A stretch of DNA of 64,000 bases from Babylonia areolata (taxonomy: Eukaryota > Mollusca > Gastropoda > Neogastropoda > Buccinidae), in contig NC_134903.1 of the NCBI RefSeq assembly GCF_041734735.1, positions 3,817,143-3,881,142 on the forward strand, given 5' to 3'. Shown in pieces: positions 23,592 to 35,131 of the stretch. Each line of letters starts with the position of its first letter. The stretch's first letter is position 1. The notes under the pieces were generated by a model, which had not been told where the DNA came from, ran no database searches, and was given only the letters and a program-made list of their open reading frames with translations. The translations under genes and the position numbers were made by a program.

Positions 23592-23716
23592 GGTATATGT
23601 GCGTGAAAGTTCGTGCATATGAGTTTTTTTTGGGGGGGGGTTTGTTTTGTTTTTTGTAACAGAGTACACCAATGGTATCTGGAATGGAAACAATATTAGT
23701 TAAGGTATCAAAGGTT

Positions 23717-23747
<31 letters not shown>

Positions 23748-23925
23748 TACTGACCAAGTCCGGTGCTGCAAATTATCCTGCGCTTTTTGATATTCGTTGC
23801 AGAAAATAAAGCACAGAAATTGAAAAGAAAAGGAAGCCTTTGAGCCAATCATCTCAATCCTTTACTTCACACGTCATCACTTGACCCTGACACCCTGAGC
23901 TTCAAGACCTCACGAGACAAGATCG
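22973..23925. repeat. Microsatellite-rich, no gene
   Basis: (CT)n-(CA)n-(CG)n at 23160-23260, where the alternating CA/CG part is Z-DNA prone. Also (GT)n at 23320-23351, (TA)n-(GA)n at 23556-23591, G run at 23631, and (GT)n-(GC)n at 23717-23747. No gene was seen. Confidence 0.85.
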
Positions 23926-24060
23926 GTGGCCGAGTGGTTAAGTGCACTGGGTCCTGGGTTCCAATCAAACCTGCGTATTTGAGTGAAGAGGGGGTGGGGT
24001 TCTTTCCCTGTCTCCAAGGTGAACATAAAGTGCAGACATGCTTGTGCCTTAACCCTCATT
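23926..24060 (+). mobile_element. SINE family C-like head fragment
   Basis: tRNA-like head with cggtggccgagtggttaagt and ctgggttccaatc, then the family C spacer ending ttgtgccttaaccc. It lies head-on to the minus-strand SINE C that follows. Confidence 0.7.
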
Positions 24061-24061
24061 G

Positions 24062-24675
24062 TGCGTTCTTCTTCTCGTTCGTTAACCCTTTCACCGCCAA
24101 GCTCGCATTTATGCACAGGCGTGGAAGAGGACCCATGTCACTGAAAGGTGACCATTCATTGGTCTGTAATCCATGAACCTACTGCTCTTAATGTTCGGTG
24201 GTAGGATAGGCCATATTTTCTATACATTGCACAGGGAATCCCCAGCTATTCTTAGCCACTGTCTTATCTGTGTTTATCCCACAAGGGAATTTTGTACTCG
24301 AGATTGACTGGCGGTGAAAGGGTTAATGGGCTGCCACTCCGACCTTCACTCGTATGTCCACGAGTGGGCTTTTACGAGTATGACCGTTTTTACCCCCGCC
24401 ATGTAGGCAGCCATACTTCGTTTTCGGTGATGTGCATGCTGGGTTTGTTCTTGTTTCCATAACCCACCCGAACGCTGACATGGGTTACAGGATATTCAAC
24501 GTATTTGATCTTCTACACAAATGGGGTTCAGGCACTAACAGGTCTGCACATATGTTGACCTGGGAGATCGGAAAAAATCTCCACCCTTTACCCACCAGGT
24601 GCCGTTACCGAGATTCGAACTCAGTACCATCAGCTTGAAAGTGCAACGCTTTAACCACTCAGCTACTGCATTTTA
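24062..24675 (-). mobile_element. SINE family C, split by a MITE insertion
   Basis: On the minus strand, the head (24675-24590) has cagtagctgagtggttaaag and a B box gagttcgaatctcgg. The body (24590-24330) has ctcccaggtcaacatatgtg and ggctgcctacatggcggggg. The tail continues at 24081-24062, interrupted by the TTAA element at 24082-24326. The copy is close to full length without the insert. Confidence 0.85.
24082..24326. mobile_element. piggyBac-like MITE, 245 bp, TTAA-flanked
   Basis: Begins ttaaccctttcaccgcca and ends with its exact inverse tggcggtgaaagggttaa, an 18-bp perfect terminal inverted repeat including TTAA at each end. TTAA target duplication plus TIRs beginning CCC is the signature of piggyBac-type transposition. 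It has no coding capacity, so it would need a transposase in trans. A second copy of the same 245-bp length lies at 54853-55097 in the opposite orientation. Confidence 0.88.
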
Positions 24676-24955
24676 TTTTGATTCTTGCCCCAGAGAGGCA
24701 CAGTGCAGTACCACACATAGTGGTGACGATGTCTGTTGGTTGGAGACATTCCTGTGTTGTCTGCATACATGTATATATGGATATATGTAGGGATATAGAT
24801 AACTGTCACAGATATATATTTGTTTGGTTTTTTGTTGACCAAAGAAGAGAACAATTTTTAGATTCTACACAAAGGCAGTGTCGGTTGCTTGAAAAGAGTT
24901 TTTTTCTTCTTATTATTTCATTAAGAGTCTCGCCTGCATGAAAACAAACTTAATG
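24676..24955 (-). repeat. Dispersed repeat F, minus-strand copy
   Basis: About 270 bp matching the reverse complement of 47085-47350. Shared blocks are gagaggcacagtgcagtacc, tctgcatacatgtatatatg, ttgttgaccaaagaag and gtctcgcctgcatgaaaaca. In both places it directly adjoins the head of a SINE C, in the same relative order. Confidence 0.88.
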
Positions 24956-24957
24956 CC

Positions 24958-25164
24958 CCAGATTCGAGCCCGGGACCCTCAGACTGAAAGTCCAACGTTT
25001 AAACCACTCGGTTATTGCGCTCGGCGTCAACATCTCGGATTGTATTTCTACGCCGTCATCTGAACTTTCTAGTGGTGCGGAGTGCTAGCCTTTCTCATGA
25101 GATGATGATGACCCGAGCCCCCTGTCCGTGGTATGGCATTTTCGCAGGTAAAAGAACCCATGGC
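24958..25164 (-). mobile_element. Diverged SINE head plus central-domain scrap
   Basis: Minus strand: tRNA-like gagtggtttaaacgttggac with B box gggctcgaatctggg, then remnants of the central domain (aaaagaacccatggca on the plus strand at 25150). The LINE tail begins immediately after. Confidence 0.6.
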
Positions 25165-25299
25165 ATTGAGTTTCAGTTTCAGTTTCAGTAGCTCAAGGAG
25201 GCGTCACTGCGTTCGGACAAAACCATATACGCTACACCACATCTGCCAAGCAGATGCCTGACCAGCAGCGTAACCCAACGCGCTTAGTCAGGCCTTGAG

Positions 25300-25333
<34 letters not shown>

Positions 25334-25751
25334 CAAAAAACAAAAACAAAAAACAAAAAAAAACGGGGGAATAAATAATAGATAAGCTTGCATAAATAAA
25401 TAAATAAATAAATAAATAATAATTATAATATAGAAAAAGGTAGTAGTAATAATATTAGTAATACTAATAAAATGATAATAATAAAACATAAATAAATAAA
25501 TAAATAAGACAACAATGGTGATAAATAAGCAAATAAATGTAAAATATGAAGACACACATTCACACATACACCCACACATGCATAACAGAAATGCACCAGA
25601 CATGCAGTTTCACATATATGAAAGCACAGTCAAATACATATAAACGTACATGAGCTCCAACACACACACACACACACACGCATTACCGTGCACCTCCTCT
25701 ACCCCCCTCCTCCACACACTCATTTCTAGTCTAAGTATCGCAGCTTCCACG

Positions 25752-25809
<58 letters not shown>

Positions 25810-25890
25810 ACTCACAGAGATGAACACTTACTTGTACAAGCACATATGAAAGCACAGTCAAATACATATAAACGTACATGAGCTCCAACA

Positions 25891-25945
<55 letters not shown>

Positions 25946-26123
25946 TACCTTGCACCTCCTCTACCCCCTCCTCCACACACTCATTTCTAGTCTACGTATC
26001 GCAGCTTCCACGGCACACACACACACACACAAACACACACTCACAGAGATGAACACTTACTTGTACAAGCACACACACATACGCCCATATCTCCCACCCC
26101 CAACCCCACACACGTACATACAA

Positions 26124-26179
<56 letters not shown>

Positions 26180-26269
26180 GTTCCAATATCCTGTTGCTCC
26201 CACAGTGTAGGCATGCATACACTCACATACCTCATCCTCTACCCCACCTCCCCCCGCACTCCCACCTCC

Positions 26270-26323
<54 letters not shown>

Positions 26324-28092
26324 ACACATATCTCTCCTGACACTTGTGTACAATTTCACTCTCGCGCATTCACAAACGCACTCAAAAGCACAGACCCACA
26401 CATACACACAAACACACACAGCCGCCACTGACTGGCCGCAAGAGGGATGGGAAAAGATCTCTGATGCCAAGAACGTGGCGTCTAGTGTGTTGCTCGGTCT
26501 ATTGTATTTGGAAAGGCCCACAGAGACTCTGTTCCGTTTTGAAGAAATTTGCGCAATGTTGGTTTGGAAATGATGCCGATATTTGTTTGATTTGCAAAGC
26601 ATCGTGCTCTACCTTTCATGTTAGATTTGCGGCCGCTCCCTCTCTCTGCTTTTATTTCTTTGAGGCGATCAATGGTGTGATGGCCTTGTACCTGTTCTTT
26701 TTGGTATTCTTTGACTTTTCTGAGGATTTCCGATTTTCCTTGATGTAGGCTGCTCGTTGGTGTTGCGTTACCAGCAAGTCTGTCAGCTCGCTCATTTCCC
26801 TTAACACCTGCATGTCCCGGGCAGTATGACCATGTGAGTTTTTTAATCTGAAAGTTGCGCATTGCGTTATGCCACTCTGGGCTTCCCATTCCGTTTTCAA
26901 TTTTCTGTATGAGGCTCATTGAGTCGGTTAGAATCATGGCATGTTGGTTTCCGGGCGTATGGAAGGACGATAGCCACTGAAGGGCATGTGTCACGGCTTC
27001 AACTTCCATCGTTAGGCTGGAGGTTGTGACTTTGTAGGCAGCATTCTCTTCCCAAATTGTTTTTCCATTTTGTTTCGCAGTGAATCCCCAGCCAGACTGG
27101 TCTTTGGTGACTGAGCCATCTGTGTATATGATGATGTCCTCTTCTTTACTGTTTTCTTCTATAAGCAGATTCACTTCCGCATCAGTTTTGCCCTCTGGCC
27201 ATTCCCGACAATGTCTTCCTAGAGTGGGTGAAATGACTGTGTTGAATAGATGGTTGAGGTTTTCGGGGTTTTTCTCCCATTCTTTTGTTTCTTTCAGGTC
27301 TTGAAGTCGGCATACTAGCTGGATTGTGTCTTCTGCTTGCCCCATCCATGATCTTCCTCGTCCTAGACGGCTGCCTTTTTGTTCTTTGACTGCGTCATGC
27401 AGTGGGTTTTGAGGGTTTTCTAATGCTTTGAAGTAGGTCTTGACCTGTTCTAACTTGTTTCTGGCCTGCACTGAAGGAAGGTCAAGCAGGTATCGCATGG
27501 TTTCTGTGGGCGTGTCTTTTGTTGTTCCAAGGATCAGCCTCATAGCTTTATTTTGGACTCTTTCTAATTTTAGGAGGTTGCTTTGAGACGGTGTTGTTAG
27601 CCCAAGTCCGTAGTCGATCACACTGAGGACGAGTGATTGGTATAGCAGGAAGAGGTGGCGTTGTTCAATTCCTTTGGTTGCCATTGCTTTTAAGACTGAA
27701 AGGCCCTTTTTGCATTTGAGAACAGTGTTTTCCGTATGTTTTCTGAAGGTCAGCATCCTGTCAAAGTGTATTCCTAGGTAGCGTAGGCATTCAGTTTTCT
27801 CAATTTGAATCCCATCGAATGACACAGAAGGTGGTGATTTGCTCGCGGTTTTGTTGTTGAGGGTGCACAGCAACGTTTGGGCTTTCGCTGGATTGATGGA
27901 AGATCCTGTGTCTTTGCACCATTGAGCAATATTGTTTAGTTGTTTCTGGACGGCTTCAGTTCTTTCCTGAGCATTTTTTGAAGTTTTGAAGACCAGGCCG
28001 TCATCCGCAAGGGTAAGCACCCGAGCAATTCCATTGTTGTTTAAGTCTGCAAGGCCCTTCGTGGAGACATCATGGCATTGAACAAAAGAGTT
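25165..28092 (-). mobile_element. 5'-truncated LINE with RNase H (I-group-like), with 3' UTR and SINE-like tail
   Basis: On the minus strand, the C-terminal half of the polymerase ORF (28090-26482) is followed by a roughly 1.3-kb 3' UTR. The UTR contains (TG)n, (TA)n, an internal 230-bp tandem duplication (25615-25847 and 25846-26070) and an AAATA-rich stretch. The element ends in tail A (25300-25165) with (TGAAAC)n. The same order is seen at 38608-39770, and the last 300 bp at 59091-59390, which defines the true 3' end. Non-LTR elements with a C-terminal RNase H belong mainly to the I/LOA/R1/Ingi groups; the exact clade needs phylogeny. Confidence 0.88.
26482..28018 (-). pseudogene. LINE polymerase C-terminal half: RT motif C to RNase H
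   Basis: A 512-codon open frame. It starts at the RT catalytic motif (LADDGLVF at the N-terminus), passes YLGIHFDRMLTF (RT thumb entry), then reaches an RNase H domain with all four catalytic acids in order: YTDGS (about residue 303), MEVEA, LTDSM and ERADRL, plus the WSYCPGHAGVKGNE motif. Upstream at about 28040-28060 the DVSTKGLADLNNNGIAR segment is still in frame, but LLFNAM of the preceding motif lies in another frame. It is therefore truncated and frameshifted at the 5' end and incomplete as an element, although the RNase H part looks undamaged. Confidence 0.9.
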
Positions 28093-28288
28093 GTGTCACA
28101 CACAGTCACCCATTTTCTCCCTCCCTCCCTCCCTCTCTCCCACATACATACAACCACCATACACGTGCACTGCGCGCGCGCGCACACACACGCGTACACA
28201 CTCGTGCACACGCACACACACACACACACGCATGCATACACACACGTACACGCGCACACACACACACACACACCACTTAGAAAACTCA

Positions 28289-28327
<39 letters not shown>

Positions 28328-28334
28328 CATAACA
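28093..28334. repeat. (CA)n / (CG) / (CT)n microsatellites
   Basis: CA-rich with a short CG block (28172-28184) and (CT)n at 28288-28316. Confidence 0.92.
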
Positions 28335-28544
28335 AAATGTTCTTCATTCGGACTCAAAGATGACCATGGCTTCAAATATCAGATGGAAGATCGGTGGCTG
28401 TGGGTCCGGAGGTGACTGATGAGGCCAATCTGGGCCCTGAAGGCTCGCCCACATGGGGGACACAAGTGAGTGGGTGCTGTCGTGACAGTGGATGCTTCTC
28501 GGGCCTTGCGCACTGCACGCTTTCGTTGTGCCTTTCACACACAT
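28335..28544 (+). repeat. Dispersed repeat G
   Basis: The part with gaccatggcttcaaatatca and gatggaagatcggtggctgt recurs in reverse complement at 37895-37975. The rest (28440-28540) has no second copy here. Function unknown. Confidence 0.65.
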
Positions 28545-28946
28545 ATTTGTATTTGTGTTTTAACCTTTTTTGTCACTACAGATTTCAGATTTCTCTGTGT
28601 GAAATTCGGGCTGCTCTCCTCTGGGAGAGCGCGTCGCTTCACTGAGAGCGCCACCCACTTTTTTGATGTTGTTGTTTTCTGCCAGCAATTTTATTTGTTC
28701 TCCTATCCAAGTGGATTTTTCTACAGAATTTTGCCAGGGACAACCCTTTTGTTGCCGTGGGTTCTGTTACTTGTGCTAAGTGCATGCTGCACACGAGACG
28801 TCGGTTTAACGTCTCATCCGAATGACTAGCGTCCTGACCACCACCCAAGATGTAGTGGAGGGGGAGAAAATACTGGCGACTATGGGATTCGAACCAGATT
28901 CTCTCGCTTCCTAAGCGAACTCGTTGCCTCTAGGCCATCACTCCAC
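28545..28946 (-). mobile_element. SINE family A, full length
   Basis: Minus strand: head with ggagtgatggcctagaggca and B box ctggttcgaatcccatag, central domain, tail with gtgggtggcgctctcag and cacagagaaatctgaaatct, then (AAATAC)n. About 400 bp. Confidence 0.88.
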
Positions 28947-29734
28947 ATACGTATGGTTTGTGTCTTAATGACGTATTGTTCGTAAAGGGTTTTGAACTGG
29001 CTGAAAGTGGACTCCTGTTATCATGTAGTGTTGGGGCACGTGTATGTGCAGCTAAGTGCATATTTCCACTCTGTGTGTGTGTGTGTGTGTGTGTCTGTGT
29101 GCGTGGTGCGTGCGTGCACCTGGAAATTTTATATGGAATGATGTGTGCGTGTCCTTGAGTTCAAGAAATATTGAGCAGTCTTTTATTCATATGTCGGGGT
29201 TTTTTATGCATAAACCTTTTCATTTTCTTTCTGTCACTGTTACGTGTGTAGTGTTCTGTAGTTACAGGCTATAGAAATACCCTTATAAATAAATTGTTAC
29301 GGGTGCATGCATATTCTTCCCTCATGAACAACAAAAACAACAACAAAAAGAACAGCAAAATTTCATGGTTTGCTGAGGTAAAATCATTTATTACAAGATC
29401 AAAAATACAGAACATGCATACAAACTATTTAAAATAAACAGACTGAATTCAAAACAAACCAAAACAAGTATCTCAAAAAAGTATCTTTTCACTTCTTACA
29501 CGTAATGATTCACAACGGTTTACTGGGATACATTTGAACTTACAGTGATTGTACAAATGTGTGTTTGAACTGAAAGAAAAATCTTTCTTCTCGGTGCTAA
29601 CAAGGATACACACAATCATGCACATATGTGTCAAGTGGTGGCCCAACTGCAATACATCCAGCTAGCATGTAACTTGGGTTTGATTCTTCAGTCGCTCTCA
29701 AAACCCTCCACCCACCCACCCACACATCTACAGT
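28947..29734. other. Non-coding; possible poly(A) site of an unseen minus-strand transcript
   Basis: (GT)n at 29073-29104. At 29386-29392 the minus strand carries AATAAA in an AT-rich setting followed by gattttacctcagc, which looks like a transcript 3' end, but I can tie no coding exon to it. Otherwise unique-looking. Confidence 0.35.
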
Positions 29735-30030
29735 CTGAAAATGTATTTGTATTTTTGTATTTGTATTTCTTTTTATCACAAAAGATTTCTCTGTGTGAAA
29801 TTCAGGCTGCTCTCCCTAGGGACAGCGCATCGCTACATTAACATTACAGCGCCACCTTTTTTTTTCTTTTTTCTTTTTTTTGTATTTTTTCCTGCATGCA
29901 GTTTTTTTTATTTGTTTTTCCTATCGAAGTGGATTTTTCTACAGAATTTTGCCAGGAACAACCCTTTTGTTGCCGTGGGTTCTTTTACGTGCGCTGAGTG
30001 CATGCTGCACACTGGACCTCTCTCATCCGA
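29735..30030 (-). mobile_element. SINE family A, head missing
   Basis: Tail and central domain only: gatttctctgtgtgaaattc, then gttgccgtgggttcttttac on the plus strand, stopping at about 30030. Confidence 0.85.
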
Positions 30031-30605
30031 ATGTGGATTTGAAGTAACAATGACGATGGATATTTACTAACTTTTTACAGTATACAGTTGAAGACCCGAT
30101 TAGCAAGAAATAAGTTTGACCTGAAGTACAGGGTAGGTAAACATCCCATAAAACACATTCATACAATTCTCAAAAGGTTCACAAAATACAGCTCAGCAGA
30201 TGACTGGGAAAAAAACACACAAAAAAACCACTGAGAAACAACACCTTTGTCAGAACTTTGTGCTGTTATGGTTTGAGAAAAGGGTGTATACATCCTTCAC
30301 ACAACAATCAACATAACTATAACAAGTGGTGTTCCTAAAATAAAGAAAAGAAACAAGAATTTATAAACAAACATTATAGAAGAAAGGGGGGGGGGGGGGG
30401 GGAGATCGGAGAACAAAACATTTGGACAACCTATCAGGCCATGCATCTGTCTGTGTTGGTATTTCTTCCTCCTACAGAAGAGAACAAAGCTGCAAATCAC
30501 TGCAGTGATTTCATGGCAATTCCACTGCTTTCCATGCTACAAGGGGAAAAGACTTCAGCACTTGGACATTATTTCTGTATCATTTTCACCTCTTAACACT
30601 CAGTC
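30031..30605. other. Non-coding, no gene seen
   Basis: AT-rich, with a G run at 30387-30402. Nothing recognised. Confidence 0.5.
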
Positions 30606-30735
30606 TTGATCAGTTTCAGTTTCTCAAGGAGGTGTCACTGCGTTCAGACAAATCCATACACGCTACACCACATTTGCTAAGCAGATGCCTGACCAGCAGC
30701 GTAACCCAACATGCTTTGTCAGGCCTTGAGATAAA
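30606..30735 (-). mobile_element. SINE B / LINE tail A fragment
   Basis: tttctcaaggaggtgtcact, the hairpin and gcctgaccagcagcgtaac are present on the plus strand. 5'-truncated. (A)n and (TA)n follow at 30750-30777. Confidence 0.88.
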
Positions 30736-30847
30736 TTTATTTAAAAAGAAAAAAAAAAAAATATATATATATATATTGGGAGGTAATCTGGCCTTCAGTT
30801 GGGATTTTGTTTCACACATTTGGCGTGTGGATTCGTAAGGCGCATGG

Positions 30848-32612
30848 TACAAAGTTGAGGAAATGGTACCTCCTTACCATCTGTAGAATATGGTCCATCT
30901 CTTCCACGTAAATTCTGTGTAAAATGTTACATCTCTTTACCATCTGTAGAATATGGTCAATCTCTTCCACGTAAATTCTGTGTGAAATGTTAAATCTCTT
31001 TACCATCTGTAGAATATGGTCCATCTCTTCCACGTAAATTCTGTGTGAAATGTTAAATCTCTTTACCATCTGTAGAATATGGTCCATCTCTTCCACGTAA
31101 ATTCTGTGTGAAATGTTAAATCTCTTTACCATCTGTAGAACATGGTCCATCTCTTCCACGTAAATTCTGTGTGAAATGTTAAATCTCTTTACCATCTGTA
31201 GAACATGGTCCATCTCTTCCACGTAAATTCTGTGTGAAATGTTAAATCTTTTTACCATCTGTAGAACATGGTCCATCTCTTCCACGTAAATTCTGTGTGA
31301 AATGTTAAATCTCTTTACCATCTGTAGAACATGGTCCATCTCTTCCACGTAAATTCTGTGTGAAATGTTAAATCTCTTTACCATCTGTAGAACATGGTCC
31401 ATCTCTTCCACGTAAATTCTGTGTGAAATGTTAAATCTCTTTACCATCTGTAGAATATGGTCCATCTCTTCCACGTAAATTCTGTGTGAAATGTTAAATC
31501 TCTTTACCATCTGTAGAATATGGTCCATCTCTTCCACGTAAATTCTGTGTGAAATGTTAAATCTCTTTACCATCTGTAGAATATGGTCCATCTCTTCCAC
31601 GTAAATTCTGTGTGAAATGTTAAATCTCTTTACCATCTGTAGAATATGGTCCATCTCTTCCACGTAAATTCTGTGTGAAATGTTAAATCTCTTTACCATC
31701 TGTAGAATATGGTCCATCTCTTCCACGTAAATTCTGTGTGAAATGTTAAATCTCTTTACCATCTGTAGAATATGGTCCATCTCTTCCATGTAAATTCTGT
31801 GTGAAATGTTAAATCTCTTTACCAGCTGTAGAATATGGTCCATCTCTTCCACGTAAATTATGTGTGAAATGTTAAATCTCTTTACCATCTGTAGAATATG
31901 GTCAATCTCTTCCACGTAAATTCTGTGTGAAATGTTAAATCTCTTTACCATCTGTAGAATATGGGCCATCTCTTCCACGTAAATTCTGTGTGAAATGTTA
32001 AATCTCTTTACCATCTGTAGAATATGGGCCATCTCTTCCACGTAAATTCTGTGTGAAATGTTAAATCTCTTTACCATCTGTAGAATATGGGCCATCTCTT
32101 CCACGTAAATTCTGTGTGAAATGTTAAATCTCTTTACCATCTGTAGAATATGGGCCATCTCTTCCACGTAAATTCTGTGTGAAATGTTAAATCACTTTAC
32201 CATGTGTAGAATATGGGCCATCTCTTCCACGTAAATTCTGTGTGAAATGTTAAATCTCTTTACCATCTGTAGAACATGGTCCATCTCTTCCACGTAAATT
32301 CTGTGTGAAATGTTAAATCTCTTTACCATCTGTAGAATATGGTCCATCTCTTCCACGTAAATTCTGTGTGAAATGTTAAATCTCTTTACCATCTGTAGAA
32401 TATGGTCCATCTCTTCCACGTAAATTCTGTGTGAAATGTTAAATCTCTTTACCATCTGTAGAATATGGGCCATCTCTTCCACGTAAATTATGTGTGAAAT
32501 GTTAAATCTCTTTACCATCTGTAGAATATGGTCCATCTCTTCCACGTAAATTATGTGTGAAATGTTAAATCTCTTTACCATCTGTAGAATATGGTCAATC
32601 TCGTATCTCTTA
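30848..32612. repeat. Minisatellite, 63-bp unit, about 28 copies
   Basis: Unit: atggtccatctcttccacgt, then aaattctgtgtgaaatgtta, then aatctctttaccatctgtag, then aat. Variants (aacatggt, aatatggg, aattatgt) occur in blocks, as expected from unequal exchange. Because 63 is a multiple of three and the unit has a stop-free frame, the minus strand is open for 451 codons; the frame is not a credible gene. Decayed units continue to about 32770. Confidence 0.97.
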
Positions 32613-34482
32613 TGTAAATGTCCCCTGATGTCATGTAAAATTTACATCCCCTGACCATCTTTAGAATATGGTCTATCTCTTATGTAAATGTCATGTAAAA
32701 CGTTACATCTCCTTATCACCTATAGATTAAGGTCTATCTCTTATGTAAATGTCATGTAAAACGTTACTCAAAAGGGAAAACAGACAAGCAAACAGACCTA
32801 GCGCCAAAACATCAAAAGGACAAGGTGTCATCAATTGTTTCCGGTAAATTTGATAACAAAAGTGATTTGTAACATTAAGTTTCCCAGCCTAAAAACCAAG
32901 TACACAACCACTAGAGTGCAAATTTAAAATGAGGTATGTTCAAAAAGTTCACTCCACACACAAGCATTCATACATGCACACGGTCACAAAACGATGGAAA
33001 AAAATCACGAAATAGAAAAAGTCAATGAGCGTTCTGTGACAAACGTTCTTGCAATTCATATTGTAAAATGTCATTCCAACAGCCAAACACTATTTTAGTT
33101 AGAATGAATAAAATTGAACAAATAAATGTTTCAAACTTTCCTTAAAATAACAAAGGTGACAGGTTCCAACATTATTGTTCAAAATAGCTATCACAATGGA
33201 CATAATATAAACTTCATAATATATATATCTAGGTAAACAGGGGGAAAATGCAGGTGTAAATATGAACATCTACCATGAAATATTTTACACAAGTGAACCC
33301 AATATGATTATATAACATAACCATCACAGGCACAACTTTGTGCTGAAACAGTGAACGTGTAGCATGTCTTGACCACCTGGTGAACAGACAACAAAGCAAT
33401 GAGAAGAAGATGACAAAGAGAGAAACGGAAAGAGAAGCTGGGGGGTGGGAGGGGAGGGGGGGGACTGAGAGGTAAACTTTAAAGAGAGAACTAAATTCAA
33501 GTTCAAGACACTTATGACATTCTGCACATGTTAAGCAGTATAAAGGTCATCTCTGTCATTTAGCAGTGTGATAAACAAAATTTATCTGGAAAATAATTTC
33601 TAGTTAATGCTTTTAGATTTAGTGCCTCTCCCTAGGGACACACCACCATGTCAAAACACGGCTTCGAACCTGGATCACTGAAGTCCAAATCATGTATGTC
33701 AAACCCACTCCACCAATGTGCTTGCTCAAGTGCGCTGTGTTCTCTGTTTGTACATTTACCTCTCTCTTCTCTGATCAAATGATGTTTCTTCATTTCTCTC
33801 AAAGGCACAGCTCTCTGTGGTTCCTACTTGGCTGCTGGTAAAAAGACATTTCACATGGTAAAAAGACATTTCACATGCCGGTAAAAAGACAATATACTGG
33901 TAAAAAGGTAACTCAGTTTGAGATGTGAAAGCACAGAGAAGATTTTACTGCTGCCTTCAAATCATCTTGACCGCTGATCTGTGTTGTTTGTCCGTTTTCT
34001 TAAATGCTGAGACATAAGCTTGAGCAATATACGACATTCATACCAAAATATTGCTCTGTAAAAAAAAAGTTACTCTCAAAATCAAAAGTTTATAAAAAAA
34101 ATAAAATAAAATAAAAAAAATAAAAAAAAGAACCAGCTTTTTTTTTGCTTTTTTTTTTTTTAATGTAAAAACAGTATGAGCCAAGAAAAACTTAAACAAG
34201 AATTTCATAAACACTGCACCTGTGGTGAGCTACCATCAACATTGTCACCACTGTTTTCAATAATGAAAGTAGGTTTTAAAAAATAACACCATGATTCATG
34301 AAAAGCTCAACACCAACGAGAATTTCAAGAACACTACAACTGCATCATCACCTAAAAAAAATCGTCCGCATCAAAGTAGCAAAGAATCACACTGTCTACC
34401 CAAAATAACAGATGACAAGACACTTCAATCAGGCAAAGGTAGTTGAATATCAACCATACACAATTTCAAAGCACACTGCTAA
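32613..34482. other. AT-rich non-coding sequence
   Basis: Starts with decayed units of the preceding array (to about 32770). A small tandem repeat of gtaaaaagacatttcacatg lies at 33838-33910. A- and T-rich runs occupy 34060-34165. No gene was seen. Confidence 0.6.
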
Positions 34483-34930
34483 CAATAAACAAAGAACGAC
34501 AGAAGACTAAGTCAATCTGATAACAATAAACAAAGAACGACAGAAGACTAAGTGAATCTGCTAACAATAAACAAAGAACGGCAGAAGACTAAGTCAATCT
34601 GCTAACAATAAACAAAGAACGACAGAAGACTTAAGTCAATCTGCTAACAATAAACAAAGAACGACAGAAGACTAAGTCAATCTGCTAACAATAAACAAAG
34701 AACAGCAGAAGACTAAGTCAATCTGCTAACAATAAACAAAGAACGACAGAAGACTAAGTCAATCTGCTGACAATAAACAAAAAACGACAGAAGACTAAGT
34801 CAATCTGCTGACAATAAACAAAGAACGACAGAAGACTACGTCAATCTGCTGACAATAAACAAAGAACGACAGAAGACTAAGTCAATCTGCTGACAATAAA
34901 CAAAGAACAGCAGAAGACTAAGTCAATCCA
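34483..34930. repeat. Minisatellite, 41-bp unit, about 10-11 copies
   Basis: Unit: ctgctaacaataaacaaaga then acgacagaagactaagtcaat. Minor variants (acggc, acagc, gctgac). Confidence 0.95.
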
Positions 34931-35084
34931 AGAAGACACATCTGACAGCTAAATGTGACCAGTGTGTCAACACAGCAGATGAGCTCAAGCAAAACCAGAC
35001 CAACATATACAACTGCACTTCTCTGTCGTAAGACCTTGCCGGCAAGATAAGCCAAAGTGTATGTCATGAAATGACCCTAGGAGT

Positions 35085-35131
<47 letters not shown>

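Noticed and set aside
30812-32167. 451-codon minus-strand ORF
   Set aside because: It is the stop-free frame of a 63-bp minisatellite; no start context, domain or flanking exon supports a protein.
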